Assembly: GCF_014836775.1 (NCBI RefSeq)
Contig: NZ_JACSQD010000001.1
Coordinates: forward strand, 46,245 to 110,244
Direction of reading: 5' to 3'
DNA: 64,000 bases
Source of the DNA: Arthrobacter gallicola
GTDB taxonomy: Bacteria > Actinomycetota > Actinomycetes > Actinomycetales > Micrococcaceae
Shown: positions 37,111 to 47,063 of the stretch, one piece after another
How the letters are laid out: the number at the start of each line of letters is the position of its first letter
How positions within the stretch are numbered: the first letter of the stretch is position 1
The notes under the pieces: model-generated
Told to the model about the DNA's origin: nothing
Databases searched by the model: none
What the model saw: the letters and a program-made list of their open reading frames with translations, nothing else
Made by a program: the position numbers and the translations under genes

Positions 37111-38436
37111 ATGGTGACCACGCCCACGGGCAAGGCCCGGAAGCCGGCGGCGCGGAAACGCCCCGCGGCCCCAGCACCCCGGACCGCAGCCAAACCCGGA
37201 CCCGGATCACCGGCCGGCAAGGCCTCACCCGCCCCGCAAACGCCAGCCCCGCGGCGCCGGCTCAAGGACCACTACCAGCGGTTTATGGTCCTGCTGGAAG
37301 GAAGCGGTGCCCAGGCGACCGGATCCAGCTACTACATGATCCTGGGGTCGGCTCTGGCGCTGACCGTCATCGGACTGATGATGGTGCTCTCTGCCTCCTC
37401 CGTGGAAGCGATCGCCGCGGCCGCAGGCTCCGGAGCCAATGTGGCCACCACCTTCGACCTGTTTATTAAGCAGCTCATCTTCGCTGCCATTGGTGTCGCA
37501 GCCATGCTGCTGCTGTCCAAGTTCGGTCCGCGCTTCTACCGCTTTATCGCCTGGTTTGCGCTGCTCGCCGCGGCTTTCCTGCTGGTCCTGGTGCTGATTA
37601 TTGGTGAGGAGGTCAACGGCAACAAGAACTGGCTGACCTTCGGCCCGGTCACCGGGCAGCCGTCGGAGGCCGCGAAACTCGCCATGGCGATTTGGCTGGC
37701 CATGGTTCTTTCACGCAAAAAAGGCCTCATCGACCAGCCGGTGCATGCCCTCATTCCAGCGGTGCCCGGCGCCGGCATCCTGATCGCCCTGGTGATGGCC
37801 GGTCACGACCTCGGGACCGTGCTCATCATGGGCGCGATCATGCTCGCTGCTCTCTTTTTTGCCGGTGTGCGTCTGAAGCTCCTGGGCCTGCTGGCACTGG
37901 CGGCCGTGGTGGGCGGCCTGCTGATGTCCGCAGTCAGCGGAAACCGGACCAGCCGGATCAGCGCCTGGCTGCAGCTCGACTGTTCCGCCGGGCTCTGCGA
38001 TCAGGCCAACGCCGGAATGTACGCCCTGGCCTCGGGAGGCTGGCTGGGAGTGGGCATCGGCCAGAGCCGGCAAAAGTGGACCTGGATTCCAGAGGCCCAC
38101 AATGACTTCATCTTCGCGATCATCGGCGAGGAGTTCGGTCTGCTCGGCACCATGGTGGTGCTGGTGCTCTTCGGTATCCTTGCAGTGGCCACGGTCCGGG
38201 TGACCATGCGTCACACCCAGCCCTTCATCCGGATCGTCTGCGGCTGCATCCTGGTCTGGATCATCGGCCAGGCGTTTGTGAACATCGCGATGGTCACCGG
38301 CCTGTTCCCCGTGATCGGCGTACCGCTTCCGTTTATCTCCTACGGCGGCTCTTCGCTGACGTTCACCCTGGCCGCCGTCGGCGTGCTCTTGTCCTTTGCC
38401 CGCACTATCCCTGAAAGGGAACCCGCAGCTCCATGA
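37111..38436 (+). CDS. ftsW: Septal peptidoglycan glycosyltransferase FtsW
   Basis: A 441-aa SEDS-family polymerase with ten membrane helices that makes septal glycan strands from lipid II, with FtsI as partner. A cytosolic tail of about 60 residues rich in Lys, Ala and Pro comes first. Family motifs include [22 protein letters not shown], the region with [24 protein letters not shown] and [15 protein letters not shown]. The ATG at 37111 follows the murD stop without a gap. The stop overlaps murG (ATGA). Confidence 0.95.
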   Translation: MVTTPTGKARKPAARKRPAAPAPRTAAKPGPGSPAGKASPAPQTPAPRRRLKDHYQRFMVLLEGSGAQATGSSYYMILGSALALTVIGLMMVLSASSVEAIAAAAGSGANVATTFDLFIKQLIFAAIGVAAMLLLSKFGPRFYRFIAWFALLAAAFLLVLVLIIGEEVNGNKNWLTFGPVTGQPSEAAKLAMAIWLAMVLSRKKGLIDQPVHALIPAVPGAGILIALVMAGHDLGTVLIMGAIMLAALFFAGVRLKLLGLLALAAVVGGLLMSAVSGNRTSRISAWLQLDCSAGLCDQANAGMYALASGGWLGVGIGQSRQKWTWIPEAHNDFIFAIIGEEFGLLGTMVVLVLFGILAVATVRVTMRHTQPFIRIVCGCILVWIIGQAFVNIAMVTGLFPVIGVPLPFISYGGSSLTFTLAAVGVLLSFARTIPEREPAAP

Positions 38437-39542
38437 CGCAGTCCCCACTTTCCGTAGTTCTCGCCGGAGGCGGCACAGCCGGGCACATCAGCCCGCTCCT
38501 GGCCATTGCCGACGCCGTTAGGCAGTTGCGGCCGGACGCCCGCATCAAGGTGGTGGGTACGTCCTCCGGCATGGAGACCCGTCTGGTCCCGGCAGCCGGC
38601 TATGAGCTGGCCGTGATTGAGCGGGTACCGATGCCGCGCCGGCCCAGCGGCGACCTGGCCCGGCTTCCGGCCAGGCTTTCCCGCGCCGTCCGGCAGGCGG
38701 GGGAGATTCTCGACGAAGCCCAGGCCGACGTCGTGGTCGGGGTCGGAGGCTACGTCTCGACACCCGTCTACCTCGCGGCGCGGAAGCGGCGGATCCCCAT
38801 CATCGTGCATGAGGCCAACGCCCGTCCCGGACTGGCCAACCGGGTGGGTGCGCGCAATGCCGACGTTGTGGGTGTTGCCTTCGAAGAGACAAAGCTGCCC
38901 GGCGCGCGCTGGGTAGGTATGCCCATGCGCCGGGAGATCTCCCAGCTGGACCGCGCTGCCGCCCGCGGCACTGCCCGCGCAGCCCTGGGACTGGATCCGG
39001 ATCTGCCCACGCTGGTGGTCACCGGCGGTTCCTCCGGAGCGGCCAGCATCAACGCGGCCGTGACGGCGGCCCTGCCGGAGCTGTCCGCCGCAGGCATCCA
39101 AACCCTCCACGTCACCGGCCGGGGCAAAGCGGCCGCCGATGCCGAAGGCAAGGCACTGACCGCGCCGCTCTACCGCCAGGTGGAGTACGTCGACGGTATG
39201 GAACTGGCCTACGCGGCAGCTGACCTTTTGCTGGCCCGGTCCGGCGCCGGAACCGTCTGCGAGATTTCCGCCGTAGGACTGCCCGCAGTCCTGGTGCCGC
39301 TGCCGCACGGCAACGGTGAACAGGCGCTCAACGCCGCCGGACTGGTGGAGGCCGGAGGTGCCCTCCTGGTCCGTGACTCCCTCTTCACCCCTGAATGGAT
39401 TACCCAGAACCTGATACCGCTGCTGAGCGACCGCGCAGCGCTGGAGACCATGGCCGCCGCGTCTGCCGCACGGGGCATCCGGGACGCTGATACACAGATG
39501 GCTGCGCTGATCCTGGAAGCAGCGGAACGGAAAGCAGCATGA
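38433..39542 (+). CDS. murG: UDP-GlcNAc:lipid I N-acetylglucosaminyltransferase
   Basis: A 369-aa GT-B enzyme on the inner membrane face that turns lipid I into lipid II. The first glycine-rich motif is [11 protein letters not shown] and the second [16 protein letters not shown]; the UDP-GlcNAc site includes [23 protein letters not shown] and [12 protein letters not shown]. Length is usual. It overlaps both neighbours by 4 bp, showing a tightly coupled block. Confidence 0.96.
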   Translation: MTQSPLSVVLAGGGTAGHISPLLAIADAVRQLRPDARIKVVGTSSGMETRLVPAAGYELAVIERVPMPRRPSGDLARLPARLSRAVRQAGEILDEAQADVVVGVGGYVSTPVYLAARKRRIPIIVHEANARPGLANRVGARNADVVGVAFEETKLPGARWVGMPMRREISQLDRAAARGTARAALGLDPDLPTLVVTGGSSGAASINAAVTAALPELSAAGIQTLHVTGRGKAAADAEGKALTAPLYRQVEYVDGMELAYAAADLLLARSGAGTVCEISAVGLPAVLVPLPHGNGEQALNAAGLVEAGGALLVRDSLFTPEWITQNLIPLLSDRAALETMAAASAARGIRDADTQMAALILEAAERKAA

Positions 39543-40960
39543 ACACGAGCAAATCTCCGGCACTGGGCCGCGTCCACTTCATCGGCCTCGGCGGTGCCGG
39601 AATGTCCGCCGTGGCCCGGGTTATGCTCGGCCGCGGCGTGCCGGTCTCCGGCTCCGATGCCAGGGACTCAGCCGGGCTGCGCGCCCTTGAATCCCTCGGC
39701 GCCAGGATCTCGGTGGGACACCACCCCGCCAACGTCAGCGACGTGGATACCGTGGTCATTTCCACGGCCATCCGCCCGGACAACCCGGAACTGGCTGCCG
39801 CCGAAACGGCGGGCCTGCGGATCATCCACCGGTCGGTGGCCCTCGCCGCGGCGATGGGGGACCAGGACCTGGTTGCCGTTGCGGGTACCCACGGCAAAAC
39901 CACAACGACGGCGATGATCACCGTCCTGCTGCGGGAAGCGGGCCTGGACCCCTCCTTCGCCATCGGCGGGGACGTCGCGGCGCTGGGGGTGAACGCGGCA
40001 GCCGGTTCCGGTCGTGTCTTTGTGGCCGAAGCCGACGAGTCCGATGGTTCCTTCCTGAACTACTCACCGCAGATCACCGTGGTGACCAACGTCGAAGCTG
40101 ACCACCTGGACCACTACGGGACGGCCGAAGCCGTCTTTGCATCTTTTGACAGGTTCGTTGAACTGCTGCCCGCTGACGGCCTACTCGTTGCGTGCGTGGA
40201 TGATCCCGGGGTCCGGGACCTGCTGCAGCGGAACTCAGCCCCGCGGACCAGGACCTACGGTTACGGTCCGGAGGCGGATGTGCGGATCACGGACACCACT
40301 GCCGATGGTCGGACAAGCCTCAGCACCCTGCGTTTCTCCACCGGAGGCCGGGACCAGGAACAGCAGCTCCGGCTGCAGGTGCCCGGCCGGCACAACATCC
40401 TCAATGCCGCGGCCGCTTTTGCTGTGGCACTGGACCTGGGAATTGAGCCGCAGACCGCGGCGGACGGCCTGGCAGCGTTCACCGGTGCGGCACGGCGGTT
40501 CGAAGCCAAGGGAACCGCGCGGGGCATCCGCGTCTTTGACGACTACGCCCATCACCCCACCGAGGTTGCCGCTGCCCTGCAGGCCGCCCGCGCCGTGGCG
40601 GGGGAGCAGGCCGTCCATGTGCTGTTCCAGCCGCATCTGTTCAGCCGGACCCGGAACTTCGCCGCGGAGTTCGCGGCAGCGCTGGACCTGGCCGACTCGG
40701 TGACGGTACTGGAAATCTACCCCGCCCGCGAGGATCCCATTCCCGGCGTTTCCAGCAGCCTCATTACCGAAAAGCTGAGCACGCCGGGCGAGGTGGCACC
40801 GGATCCGGTTTCTGCGGTGCGTGCCATCGCGGACCGGGCTGTTGAAGGGGACATCGTCCTGACCGTCGGCGCCGGCGACGTCACCCAGTACGGGCCGGTC
40901 ATCCTCGAGGCTCTTGCCGCAGCCGGCGACGGCCCGGAAAGCGGTGCCGATGGCAGGTAG
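39539..40960 (+). CDS. murC: UDP-N-acetylmuramate--L-alanine ligase
   Basis: A 473-aa Mur ligase that adds L-Ala to UDP-MurNAc, the first step of the stem peptide. N-terminal [14 protein letters not shown]-loop AGTHGKTTT (115-123), central [10 protein letters not shown] and C-terminal [10 protein letters not shown] motifs are all present. It starts in overlap with murG and ends 11 bp inside ftsQ. Normal length. Confidence 0.96.
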   Translation: MNTSKSPALGRVHFIGLGGAGMSAVARVMLGRGVPVSGSDARDSAGLRALESLGARISVGHHPANVSDVDTVVISTAIRPDNPELAAAETAGLRIIHRSVALAAAMGDQDLVAVAGTHGKTTTTAMITVLLREAGLDPSFAIGGDVAALGVNAAAGSGRVFVAEADESDGSFLNYSPQITVVTNVEADHLDHYGTAEAVFASFDRFVELLPADGLLVACVDDPGVRDLLQRNSAPRTRTYGYGPEADVRITDTTADGRTSLSTLRFSTGGRDQEQQLRLQVPGRHNILNAAAAFAVALDLGIEPQTAADGLAAFTGAARRFEAKGTARGIRVFDDYAHHPTEVAAALQAARAVAGEQAVHVLFQPHLFSRTRNFAAEFAAALDLADSVTVLEIYPAREDPIPGVSSSLITEKLSTPGEVAPDPVSAVRAIADRAVEGDIVLTVGAGDVTQYGPVILEALAAAGDGPESGADGR

Positions 40961-42089
40961 GAAGCCCAGACAGCCTCCTGCCGGCGCGGGCGGAGAGCTC
41001 CGTCCGCGTCCAACTGCCCGCGAGGACAGGGGTGCAGGCGCCCCGGATCCGCGGAACGGACGTGCCGTGACCGGCCGTCCCGCGCCGGATGCGCCGAGCG
41101 CTGCGGGTTCAGCTGCGGGTTCGCCTGCCGGGCCCCGTTCTGCAGCGAACTCACCCAAGGTGCAGCTGCTGCCGGTCGAAGGCGCCCGGATCCATGAGCT
41201 CCGGCCCGGCACAGCGCGCGCGGCTGCTCCTGATGACATCCAGGCCGTCCGGGAGTGGGAACCGGCGCCTGTTCCTCCCGGACCGGGACGCGGCCGGGCC
41301 AGGACCACGGCAGCAGATAACCCGTCCGGATCCCGGGTGCGGGGCGCCGATGCCGATGCCCGTGCCGAAGCCAGCATCCTGGCCTTCCCCGAGCCCCCGG
41401 TACGGCGCCGGCGCAGGTACGTGCTGATTGGTGCCGGGATCACCGCCGTGCTGCTTGCCGCCCTGTTCGCCGTGCTGTTTTTCTCCCCGGCACTGGAGGT
41501 CAAAAACGTGCAGGTGCAGGGAAATTCGCTTTTGTCAGCGGAGGAAGCCGAAGCAGCCCTTGCCCCGCTGCTGGGCACGCCGCTGACCCTGATTTCCGAT
41601 GCCGACGCCGGTGAACTGCTGGCAGGCCGCCCGGAGGTGGAGAACGTGAAGGTGGCGGCGGTTCCGCCCTCGGATCTGCTGGTAACCATCACGGAGCGGG
41701 TGCCGGTGGCCGTCCTGCAGAACGGCCGCGAGTTCCTGCTCATCGATGAGGACGGACGTCAGCTCAAGGCGGTGGGGGAGCGGGCGGCGGTGGCTCTGCC
41801 GCTGATCGACGGCGGCACTGAGGCAGTGAACAGCGAGGTCTTCTCCACGGTGACCGCGGTGCTCGCAGCCCTGCCCCAAAACGTGCTGGCACAGCTTGAC
41901 CATGCCTCAGCGGAAACCCTGGACTCGGTTGAACTCAAACTGTCCAACGGCCAGACGGTTTTTTGGGGCAGCTCGGAAGCGAATGCAGCCAAAGCGAAGG
42001 CGCTTGAAGCCCTGCTGCTGGTTCCGGCTGCGGATCCGCCGGTGAAGGTGTTCGACGTGAGCACCCCCAACCGTCCGGTGACCCGGTGA
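40950..42089 (+). CDS. ftsQ: Cell division protein FtsQ
   Basis: A 379-aa single-pass membrane protein. The cytosolic N-terminus of about 155 residues is unusually long and rich in Arg, Ala, Pro and Gly. After it come the TM helix (YVLIGAGITAVLLAALFAVLF), then the POTRA domain (VKNVQVQGNSLLSAEEAEAAL) and the FtsQ beta domain. FtsQ recruits FtsL and FtsB at the septum. The ATG at 40950 overlaps murC by 11 bp; a TTG 36 bases upstream is less likely. It is followed by the 220-bp ftsZ promoter region. Confidence 0.9.
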   Translation: MAGRKPRQPPAGAGGELRPRPTAREDRGAGAPDPRNGRAVTGRPAPDAPSAAGSAAGSPAGPRSAANSPKVQLLPVEGARIHELRPGTARAAAPDDIQAVREWEPAPVPPGPGRGRARTTAADNPSGSRVRGADADARAEASILAFPEPPVRRRRRYVLIGAGITAVLLAALFAVLFFSPALEVKNVQVQGNSLLSAEEAEAALAPLLGTPLTLISDADAGELLAGRPEVENVKVAAVPPSDLLVTITERVPVAVLQNGREFLLIDEDGRQLKAVGERAAVALPLIDGGTEAVNSEVFSTVTAVLAALPQNVLAQLDHASAETLDSVELKLSNGQTVFWGSSEANAAKAKALEALLLVPAADPPVKVFDVSTPNRPVTR

Positions 42090-42193
42090 CCGGACAGCGC
42101 CCGGACATACCGGGGTAAGATTCTCACCGACACGCGCGGAACGGTAATTGCGGAAGCTAACGCAGCCCCATAGCGTCGTGGATAGAGCATTAC

Positions 42194-42226
42194 TTGACAT
42201 AACTATAACCCTCAAGTCGAGGGTTA
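42194..42226 (+). promoter_or_regulatory. ftsZ upstream region with an A/T-rich promoter and dyad
   Basis: TTGACA (42194-42199) and TATAAC (42204-42209) lie in an AT-rich patch but only 4 bp apart, so they belong to different promoters or a single -10 with an unseen -35. A perfect inverted repeat TAACCCTC-AAGTC-GAGGGTTA lies at 42206-42226. It could be the binding site of a MerR-type regulator such as FtsR, or form a hairpin at the 5' end of the ftsZ mRNA. The interval 42090-42309 has no gene. Confidence 0.6.
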
Positions 42227-42309
42227 AGGTTGTTCGGGTTGAAGGTTTTGGCTGGGGAAGTCCCGGCCGCATTGATCAGTTGCACAGATTCGAACAAGGG
42301 ACACAGGAC

Positions 42310-43479
42310 GTGGCAGCACCGCAGAATTACTTGGCCGTCATCAAGGTCGTCGGCATCGGCGGCGGTGGCGTGAATGCCGTTAACCGAATGATCGACGTCG
42401 GACTCCGCGGAGTGGAGTTCATTGCCATCAACACTGATGCGCAGGCTCTGCTGATGAGCGACGCCGACGTCAAGCTCGATGTTGGACGTGAACTGACCCG
42501 CGGCCTCGGCGCCGGAGCGGATCCTGAGGTTGGCCGGAAGGCAGCCGAGGACCACGCCGAGGAAATCGAAGAAGTGCTGCGCGGCGCGGACATGGTCTTC
42601 GTGACCGCAGGCGAAGGCGGCGGCACCGGTACCGGCGGGGCCCCCGTGGTGGCCCGGATTGCCCGTTCCCTGGGTGCCCTGACCATCGGTGTTGTGACCC
42701 GGCCCTTCACCTTCGAAGGCCGCCGCCGCTCCAACCAGGCAGAGTCCGGCATCGATACGCTGCGGGACGAGGTCGACACCCTGATCGTCATCCCGAACGA
42801 CCGCCTCCTGTCCATCAGCGACCGCAACGTGTCCATGCTCGACGCGTTCCGCTCCGCTGATCAGGTGCTGCTTTCCGGTGTTCAGGGCATCACCGATCTG
42901 ATCACCACGCCGGGCCTGATCAACCTCGACTTCGCCGACGTGAAGTCGGTGATGCAGGGTGCAGGTTCCGCACTCATGGGTATTGGCTCCGCGCGCGGCG
43001 AGGACCGTGCTGTGAAGGCCGCGGAGCTGGCAATAGCCTCTCCGCTGCTCGAAGCCTCCATCGACGGCGCCCACGGTGTCCTGCTCTCGATCCAGGGCGG
43101 TTCGGACCTCGGCCTGTTCGAGATCAACGAAGCAGCCCGCCTGGTCCAGGAAGTGGCGCACCCCGAAGCCAACATCATCTTCGGTGCCGTCATTGACGAC
43201 GCCCTCGGTGACGAAGCGCGCGTCACGGTTATCGCCGCCGGTTTCGACCAGGTGGACGTCACCTCACAGCCGGCTGCGTCCAAGCCCGCCGAACCGCTGA
43301 CTCCTCCGGCTGCCGCGGCAGCGGGAGTTGCCGGCGGAACCTCCGCGTGGGCCCAGCGCCCGCAGGTGAGCGACATCCCCGCCGACGCAGGTTTTGACAT
43401 CGACCTTCCGGCCGTTGTTGAGCCGGACCTGAGTGCAGGCCGCCAGGACGACCTGGATGTGCCGGACTTCCTGAAGTAG
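42310..43479 (+). CDS. ftsZ: Cell division GTPase FtsZ
   Basis: A 389-aa tubulin homologue that forms the division ring. The GTP signature GGGTGTG is at 103-109; other markers are [22 protein letters not shown] and the T7 loop [12 protein letters not shown] variable linker leads to the conserved C-terminal peptide [10 protein letters not shown], which binds SepF. The start GTG 42310 follows ACAGGAC and begins the conserved [14 protein letters not shown]; a longer in-frame start at 42148 is not supported. SepF lies three genes downstream. Confidence 0.98.
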   Translation: MAAPQNYLAVIKVVGIGGGGVNAVNRMIDVGLRGVEFIAINTDAQALLMSDADVKLDVGRELTRGLGAGADPEVGRKAAEDHAEEIEEVLRGADMVFVTAGEGGGTGTGGAPVVARIARSLGALTIGVVTRPFTFEGRRRSNQAESGIDTLRDEVDTLIVIPNDRLLSISDRNVSMLDAFRSADQVLLSGVQGITDLITTPGLINLDFADVKSVMQGAGSALMGIGSARGEDRAVKAAELAIASPLLEASIDGAHGVLLSIQGGSDLGLFEINEAARLVQEVAHPEANIIFGAVIDDALGDEARVTVIAAGFDQVDVTSQPAASKPAEPLTPPAAAAAGVAGGTSAWAQRPQVSDIPADAGFDIDLPAVVEPDLSAGRQDDLDVPDFLK

Positions 43480-43502
43480 AACCAAGTAGAACCAAGAAGA
43501 AA
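43473..43502 (+). repeat. 10-bp tandem repeat over the ftsZ stop
   Basis: AAGTAGAACC occurs twice in tandem (43473-43482 and 43483-43492), then a diverged third copy AAGAAGAAAC. The first copy contains the last Lys codon and TAG stop of ftsZ, so the stop is duplicated downstream. Confidence 0.75.
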
Positions 43503-43540
43503 CGCAGTACCTGCAGATCGGCGCGAGGTTGTCTCAGCGA

Positions 43541-44257
43541 ATGTTTTGGTGGGAGGGGCACGGCCCCGGCGGCTTGAGGGTCGCCTTCACCGACACATCA
43601 GCGGGCAACCTCGCGCTGCATGTAGGCGATGATCCCGCAGCGGTGCACGCCCGGCGCCGCGCGCTCGAAGACCACATGGGGATCCGCCCGGACAGCCTTC
43701 GGTTTATGGAGCAGGTGCATTCCGCCGTCGTTGCCCCGGTTTCTGCCTCCGGGGCCGCGCAGCCGGACGTGCCGCCGGTGGCGGACGCCCTGCTCAGTAC
43801 GGACGGGTCCACGCCCCTGGCGGTGATGGTGGCCGACTGCGTGCCGGTCATCCTCGCGGGAACCGGCAGGGACGGAGCTCCTGTAACCGCTGCCGCCCAC
43901 GCCGGACGGGCCGGGCTGCTGGCCGGAATCCTCCCCAACACGGTGCGGGCCATGCGTGCTGCCGGTGCCGCCGAGCTTTCGGCGTGGATCGGCCCCAGCG
44001 TCTGCGGACGCTGCTACGAAGTCCCCGAGGCCATGCTGGCTGATGCCGCCCACCTTCCCGGGGCGGTGTCCCGGACCAGCTGGGGTACGCCGGCGCTGGA
44101 TCTGCCGGCCGCAGCGCAGGCCCAGCTGGGTGACCTCGGTGTCGCTGCGATGCGGCTTCCCGGGTGCACCATGGAAGAGTCGGATCTCTTTTCACACCGG
44201 CGGGACGCTCCCACGGGCCGCTTCGCCGGACTGATCTGGCAGCCCCCGGCGACGTAA
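43541..44257 (+). CDS. pgeF: Peptidoglycan editing factor PgeF / multicopper-type laccase-domain protein
   Basis: A 238-aa protein of the YfiH/DUF152 family. The fold is recognisable from FTDTSAGNLALHVGDDP, MEQVHSA, MVADCVPVILA, AAHAGRAGLLAGIL and WIGPSVCGRCYEVP. In E. coli YfiH removes wrongly made L-Ser from UDP-MurNAc precursors, and related proteins show purine nucleoside or phenol oxidase activity. The usual place right after ftsZ fits the peptidoglycan role. The start is ATG 43541, or an in-frame TTG at 43529 that lies close to GAGG. Confidence 0.85.
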   Translation: MFWWEGHGPGGLRVAFTDTSAGNLALHVGDDPAAVHARRRALEDHMGIRPDSLRFMEQVHSAVVAPVSASGAAQPDVPPVADALLSTDGSTPLAVMVADCVPVILAGTGRDGAPVTAAAHAGRAGLLAGILPNTVRAMRAAGAAELSAWIGPSVCGRCYEVPEAMLADAAHLPGAVSRTSWGTPALDLPAAAQAQLGDLGVAAMRLPGCTMEESDLFSHRRDAPTGRFAGLIWQPPAT

Positions 44258-44316
44258 CTGTCCTGGGCTCGACACCACGGGCACCACAACACCCGCAGAC
44301 GCAACACAAGGAACAC

Positions 44317-45063
44317 ATGAGCACCGCACTTCCGAACCGGGCCGCAGACCTCGAGGCCCGTCTCACATCCGTCCGCCGCCGGATTTCCGACGCCGCGGCA
44401 GCCGCCGGGCGCGGCGAGCCGAACCTGATTGTCGTCACCAAGTACTTTCCCGCCTCCGATGCAGCGCTGCTGGCCGGACTCGGTGTGCGCGACGTTGGTG
44501 AAAACAAAGCCCAGGAGGCTGAATCAAAGGCAGCGGAGCTCCCGGAAGCCGGACTGAACTGGCACTTCATTGGGCAGCTGCAGACAAACAAGGCCAAATC
44601 CGTGGTGAAGTATGCACGGGCCGTGCACTCAGTTGACCGGCCGGGACTCATCGCCGCCTTGGCCAAGGCCATGGCTGCCGAGGATGCCCGCCGCCGGGAG
44701 GCCGGTGGTTCCGGGCGCGAGCCTCTGGAGTGCTACCTCCAGCTCGATCTGCGGGCCCAGCCCGAGGAGGCCGCCGGACGCGGGGGAGCGAAGCCGGAGG
44801 ACATGCTGGGCCTGGCTGCTGCCGTTGAGCAGGAGCCGGCACTGCGGTTGAAAGGTCTCATGGCTGTCGCCCCGCTGGGGGAGGATCCCGCCGTGGCTTT
44901 CAGCCGCCTCCAGGAACTCTCACACGAATTGACCTCCCGCTACCCGGCCGCCAGCGGGATTTCCGCGGGCATGAGCCAGGACCTGGAAACCGCCGTCGCC
45001 CACGGCGCGACACACCTGCGGATTGGGTCCGATATTCTCGGTCCCCGCCCCGTTCTGCGGTAG
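44317..45063 (+). CDS. YggS-family PLP homeostasis protein
   Basis: A 248-aa TIM-barrel protein that binds pyridoxal phosphate. The PLP Lys is in LIVVTKYFP; GENKAQEAESKA and WHFIGQLQTNK are family motifs; the phosphate is held by the MSQDLETAVAHGATHLRIGS region. The protein buffers free PLP and affects amino acid metabolism. The ATG at 44317 follows AAGGAA. It lies between pgeF and sepF, the usual place in Gram-positive dcw clusters. Confidence 0.94.
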   Translation: MSTALPNRAADLEARLTSVRRRISDAAAAAGRGEPNLIVVTKYFPASDAALLAGLGVRDVGENKAQEAESKAAELPEAGLNWHFIGQLQTNKAKSVVKYARAVHSVDRPGLIAALAKAMAAEDARRREAGGSGREPLECYLQLDLRAQPEEAAGRGGAKPEDMLGLAAAVEQEPALRLKGLMAVAPLGEDPAVAFSRLQELSHELTSRYPAASGISAGMSQDLETAVAHGATHLRIGSDILGPRPVLR

Positions 45064-45163
45064 CGTCAAGCATGGCGGGTTCCATTTGCGGACCGCCGCA
45101 AAACAGGCGAAAACAATGCCCACACCGGACAACGCGGGACGCTGAAGGACTGAAGGAGCAACC

Positions 45164-45697
45164 ATGGCTGGCGCAATGCGCAGGACGATGATCTACCTTG
45201 GGCTCGCCGACGGCGATGAGCTGTACGAGGACGAGCTGAAGCCTGTGCGGGAGACTACGGCCAGGGACGAGGAGCGCGCGCCGGAAGATGACCGGAGCGA
45301 CCGCGAACCGGCCGCCCCGGCTCAGCCGGCCCGTACCACCGCGGTAGAGGAATACCGTGCCCCCGTCACACCCATCAAGCGTGCCCCCTCATCGGCAAAG
45401 GAAGACGTGGCAGGATTGCGGCAGATTACCACTGTTCACCCCCGTTCCTACAACGACGCCAAGATCATTGGTGAGAGCTTCCGGGACGGAATTCCCGTGA
45501 TCATGAACGTCACCGACATGGGAGAAGCCGATGCCAAGCGGCTCGTGGACTTCTCCGCGGGACTTGTCTTCGGGTTGCGCGGTACGATCGAACGGGTGAC
45601 CAACAAGGTCTTCCTGCTCTCGCCGTCCTACGTCGAGGTGCTGGGGGACGACAAGAAGGTCAGTGAGTCCCAGTCGGCCTTCTTCAACCAGAGCTGA
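45164..45697 (+). CDS. sepF: Cell division protein SepF
   Basis: A 177-aa protein that anchors FtsZ to the membrane in actinobacteria, which lack FtsA. A short amphipathic N-terminus ([16 protein letters not shown]) can bind the membrane; an acidic linker (17-85) leads to the SepF core (about 86-170: [22 protein letters not shown] and [15 protein letters not shown]). It binds the C-terminal FtsZ peptide. The ATG at 45164 follows AAGGAG. The protein is encoded between yggS and yggT. Confidence 0.96.
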   Translation: MAGAMRRTMIYLGLADGDELYEDELKPVRETTARDEERAPEDDRSDREPAAPAQPARTTAVEEYRAPVTPIKRAPSSAKEDVAGLRQITTVHPRSYNDAKIIGESFRDGIPVIMNVTDMGEADAKRLVDFSAGLVFGLRGTIERVTNKVFLLSPSYVEVLGDDKKVSESQSAFFNQS

Positions 45698-45762
45698 CCG
45701 CCGTCCCGGTCCCTGGGACCGTGCGGACAGCTTGACCTCCTACGGCGGAAACGAAAACACGC

Positions 45763-46050
45763 GTGAGTATTATTTTTGCCCTGCTGTATCTGGTGCTGAT
45801 GCTCTTTCAGCTCGCCCTGATTCTGCGGATTGTCTACGACGCGGTGCAGATGTTTGCCCGCCAGTGGCGCCCCAAGGGTCCGGCCCTCGTGCTGGCCACC
45901 GCCGTCTACGGCGCTACGGACCCGCCTGTCCGGGCTCTACGCCGGATTATTCCGCCGCTCCGGCTGGGAGGCGTGTCCCTGGACCTCGCGTTCCTGGTCC
46001 TCTTTATCGTGGTGGGAATCGCCATGCAAATCGTGGTGGCGGCCAGCTAG
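45763..46050 (+). CDS. YggT family membrane protein
   Basis: A 95-aa protein with two hydrophobic segments (about 3-26 and 70-93) and the central motif PLRALRRIIPPLRLGG-like (PVRALRRIIPPLRLGG). The YggT family is found next to sepF and divIVA in Gram-positive bacteria and cyanobacteria, with a probable role in envelope or division, not well defined. The GTG at 45763 gives the first membrane helix. It starts about 65 bp after sepF. Confidence 0.9.
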   Translation: MSIIFALLYLVLMLFQLALILRIVYDAVQMFARQWRPKGPALVLATAVYGATDPPVRALRRIIPPLRLGGVSLDLAFLVLFIVVGIAMQIVVAAS

Positions 46051-46077
46051 GGCACAGCAGTACCGGGGACGCCCCGG

Positions 46078-46105
46078 TTCGTCATCAGTTCGCAAAAGAT
46101 ATAAT
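46078..46105 (+). promoter_or_regulatory. Promoter of divIVA
   Basis: A perfect -10 TATAAT (46100-46105), with TTCGTC (46078-46083) as a weak -35 at 16 bp. The leader is about 100 bases and includes a small hairpin, GCCCG with CGGGC (about 46155-46171). Confidence 0.6.
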
Positions 46106-46207
46106 GTGAAAAATATAGTGAATTGATCCCTGATTTTATGTTCGAGATTCTGTACCTAGACAGCCCGTAAACACGGGCAGGTCTTATAACCAGTATGAGG
46201 TGACCAG

Positions 46208-46879
46208 ATGGCTCTGACGCCAGAAGATGTTGTCAACAAGCGGTTCCAGCCGACCAAGTTCCGTGAAGGCTACGATCAGGATGAGGTGGATGACTTCCTC
46301 GACGAGATCGTCGTCGAGCTTCGCCGCCTGAACGCCGAGAACGAAGACCTGCGCCGCCAGCTTGCCGAGGCAGTTGCCAGTGCGCCCGCGGGCGACCAGG
46401 TTCCTGCACCGGTTTCGGCCGCGTCCAAGACCGAGCAGGTATCCCAGCCGGTCAAGGAAGAGAAGAAGCCGGAGCCCGAGCCCGAAGCCAAGCCGGAGCC
46501 CAAGGTTGAGGCTCCCAAGGCTGAAGCTGCCCGTCCGCAGGCAGCCGCTCCCGTGTCCAACCCGGCCGAATCGGCTGCCGGCATCCTCGCCATGGCTCAG
46601 AAGATGCACGACGACTACGTCGGTGCAGGTGTTGAGCAGCGGGACAAGATCATCGCCGAGGCGCAGATCGAAGCCAGCGGCCTCGTGACCGAAGCCCAGG
46701 AGAAGAGCCGGAAGATCCTCAGCTCCCTCGAACAGCAGAAGGCTCTTCTGGAGCGCAAGGTCGAGCAGCTGCGCGGCTTCGAACGCGACTACCGCTCACG
46801 CCTGAAGGCATACATCGAAGGCCAGCTGCGCGATCTCGATTCCCGCGGCTCGGTAGCCTCGGAGACTGCGGACGCCTAA
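46208..46879 (+). CDS. divIVA: DivIVA / Wag31 polar growth protein
   Basis: A 223-aa coiled-coil protein that gathers at negatively curved membrane, mainly the poles and septum, and directs wall growth in actinobacteria. The N-terminal DivIVA domain (about 1-55) has LTPEDVVNKRFQPTKFREGYDQDEVDDFLDE in parts; a Pro/Glu/Ala/Lys linker (about 60-115) follows; the C-terminal coiled coil runs about 118-215. In mycobacteria Wag31 is phosphorylated by Ser/Thr kinases; whether this happens here is inference. ATG 46208 has GAGGTG upstream. A strong terminator follows. Confidence 0.96.
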   Translation: MALTPEDVVNKRFQPTKFREGYDQDEVDDFLDEIVVELRRLNAENEDLRRQLAEAVASAPAGDQVPAPVSAASKTEQVSQPVKEEKKPEPEPEAKPEPKVEAPKAEAARPQAAAPVSNPAESAAGILAMAQKMHDDYVGAGVEQRDKIIAEAQIEASGLVTEAQEKSRKILSSLEQQKALLERKVEQLRGFERDYRSRLKAYIEGQLRDLDSRGSVASETADA

Positions 46880-46945
46880 GCGCATAACGCTTCGTTCGAT
46901 CCGTCTGGACGGATATGAATCAGGATTAGACTGGTAAACAGAATT

Positions 46946-46983
46946 ACGGGCCGGTGGCCGGGGTCTCCCGGCCCCCGGCCCGT
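46946..46983 (+). terminator. Strong hairpin between divIVA and lspA
   Basis: A 17-bp stem with one T-C mismatch (46946-46962 with 46967-46983), GTCT loop. The T run is weak. It would end the dcw/divIVA transcript. Confidence 0.65.
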
Positions 46984-47063
46984 ACTGTTCCACCGGACTG
47001 TTCCACCCAGTGTTCCAGCATCTCAGCGCCGGCGCTTTGTGCCTGCCCGACCCCGAAAGCACC

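Noticed and set aside
42194..42209. TTGACA and TATAAC as one promoter
   Set aside because: Their 4-bp spacing is impossible for a sigma-A promoter, so they cannot be the -35 and -10 of the same promoter.
42148..42309. A longer FtsZ starting at 42148
   Set aside because: The extra 54 residues have no FtsZ similarity and contain the promoter-like region; the conserved FtsZ sequence starts right after GTG 42310.
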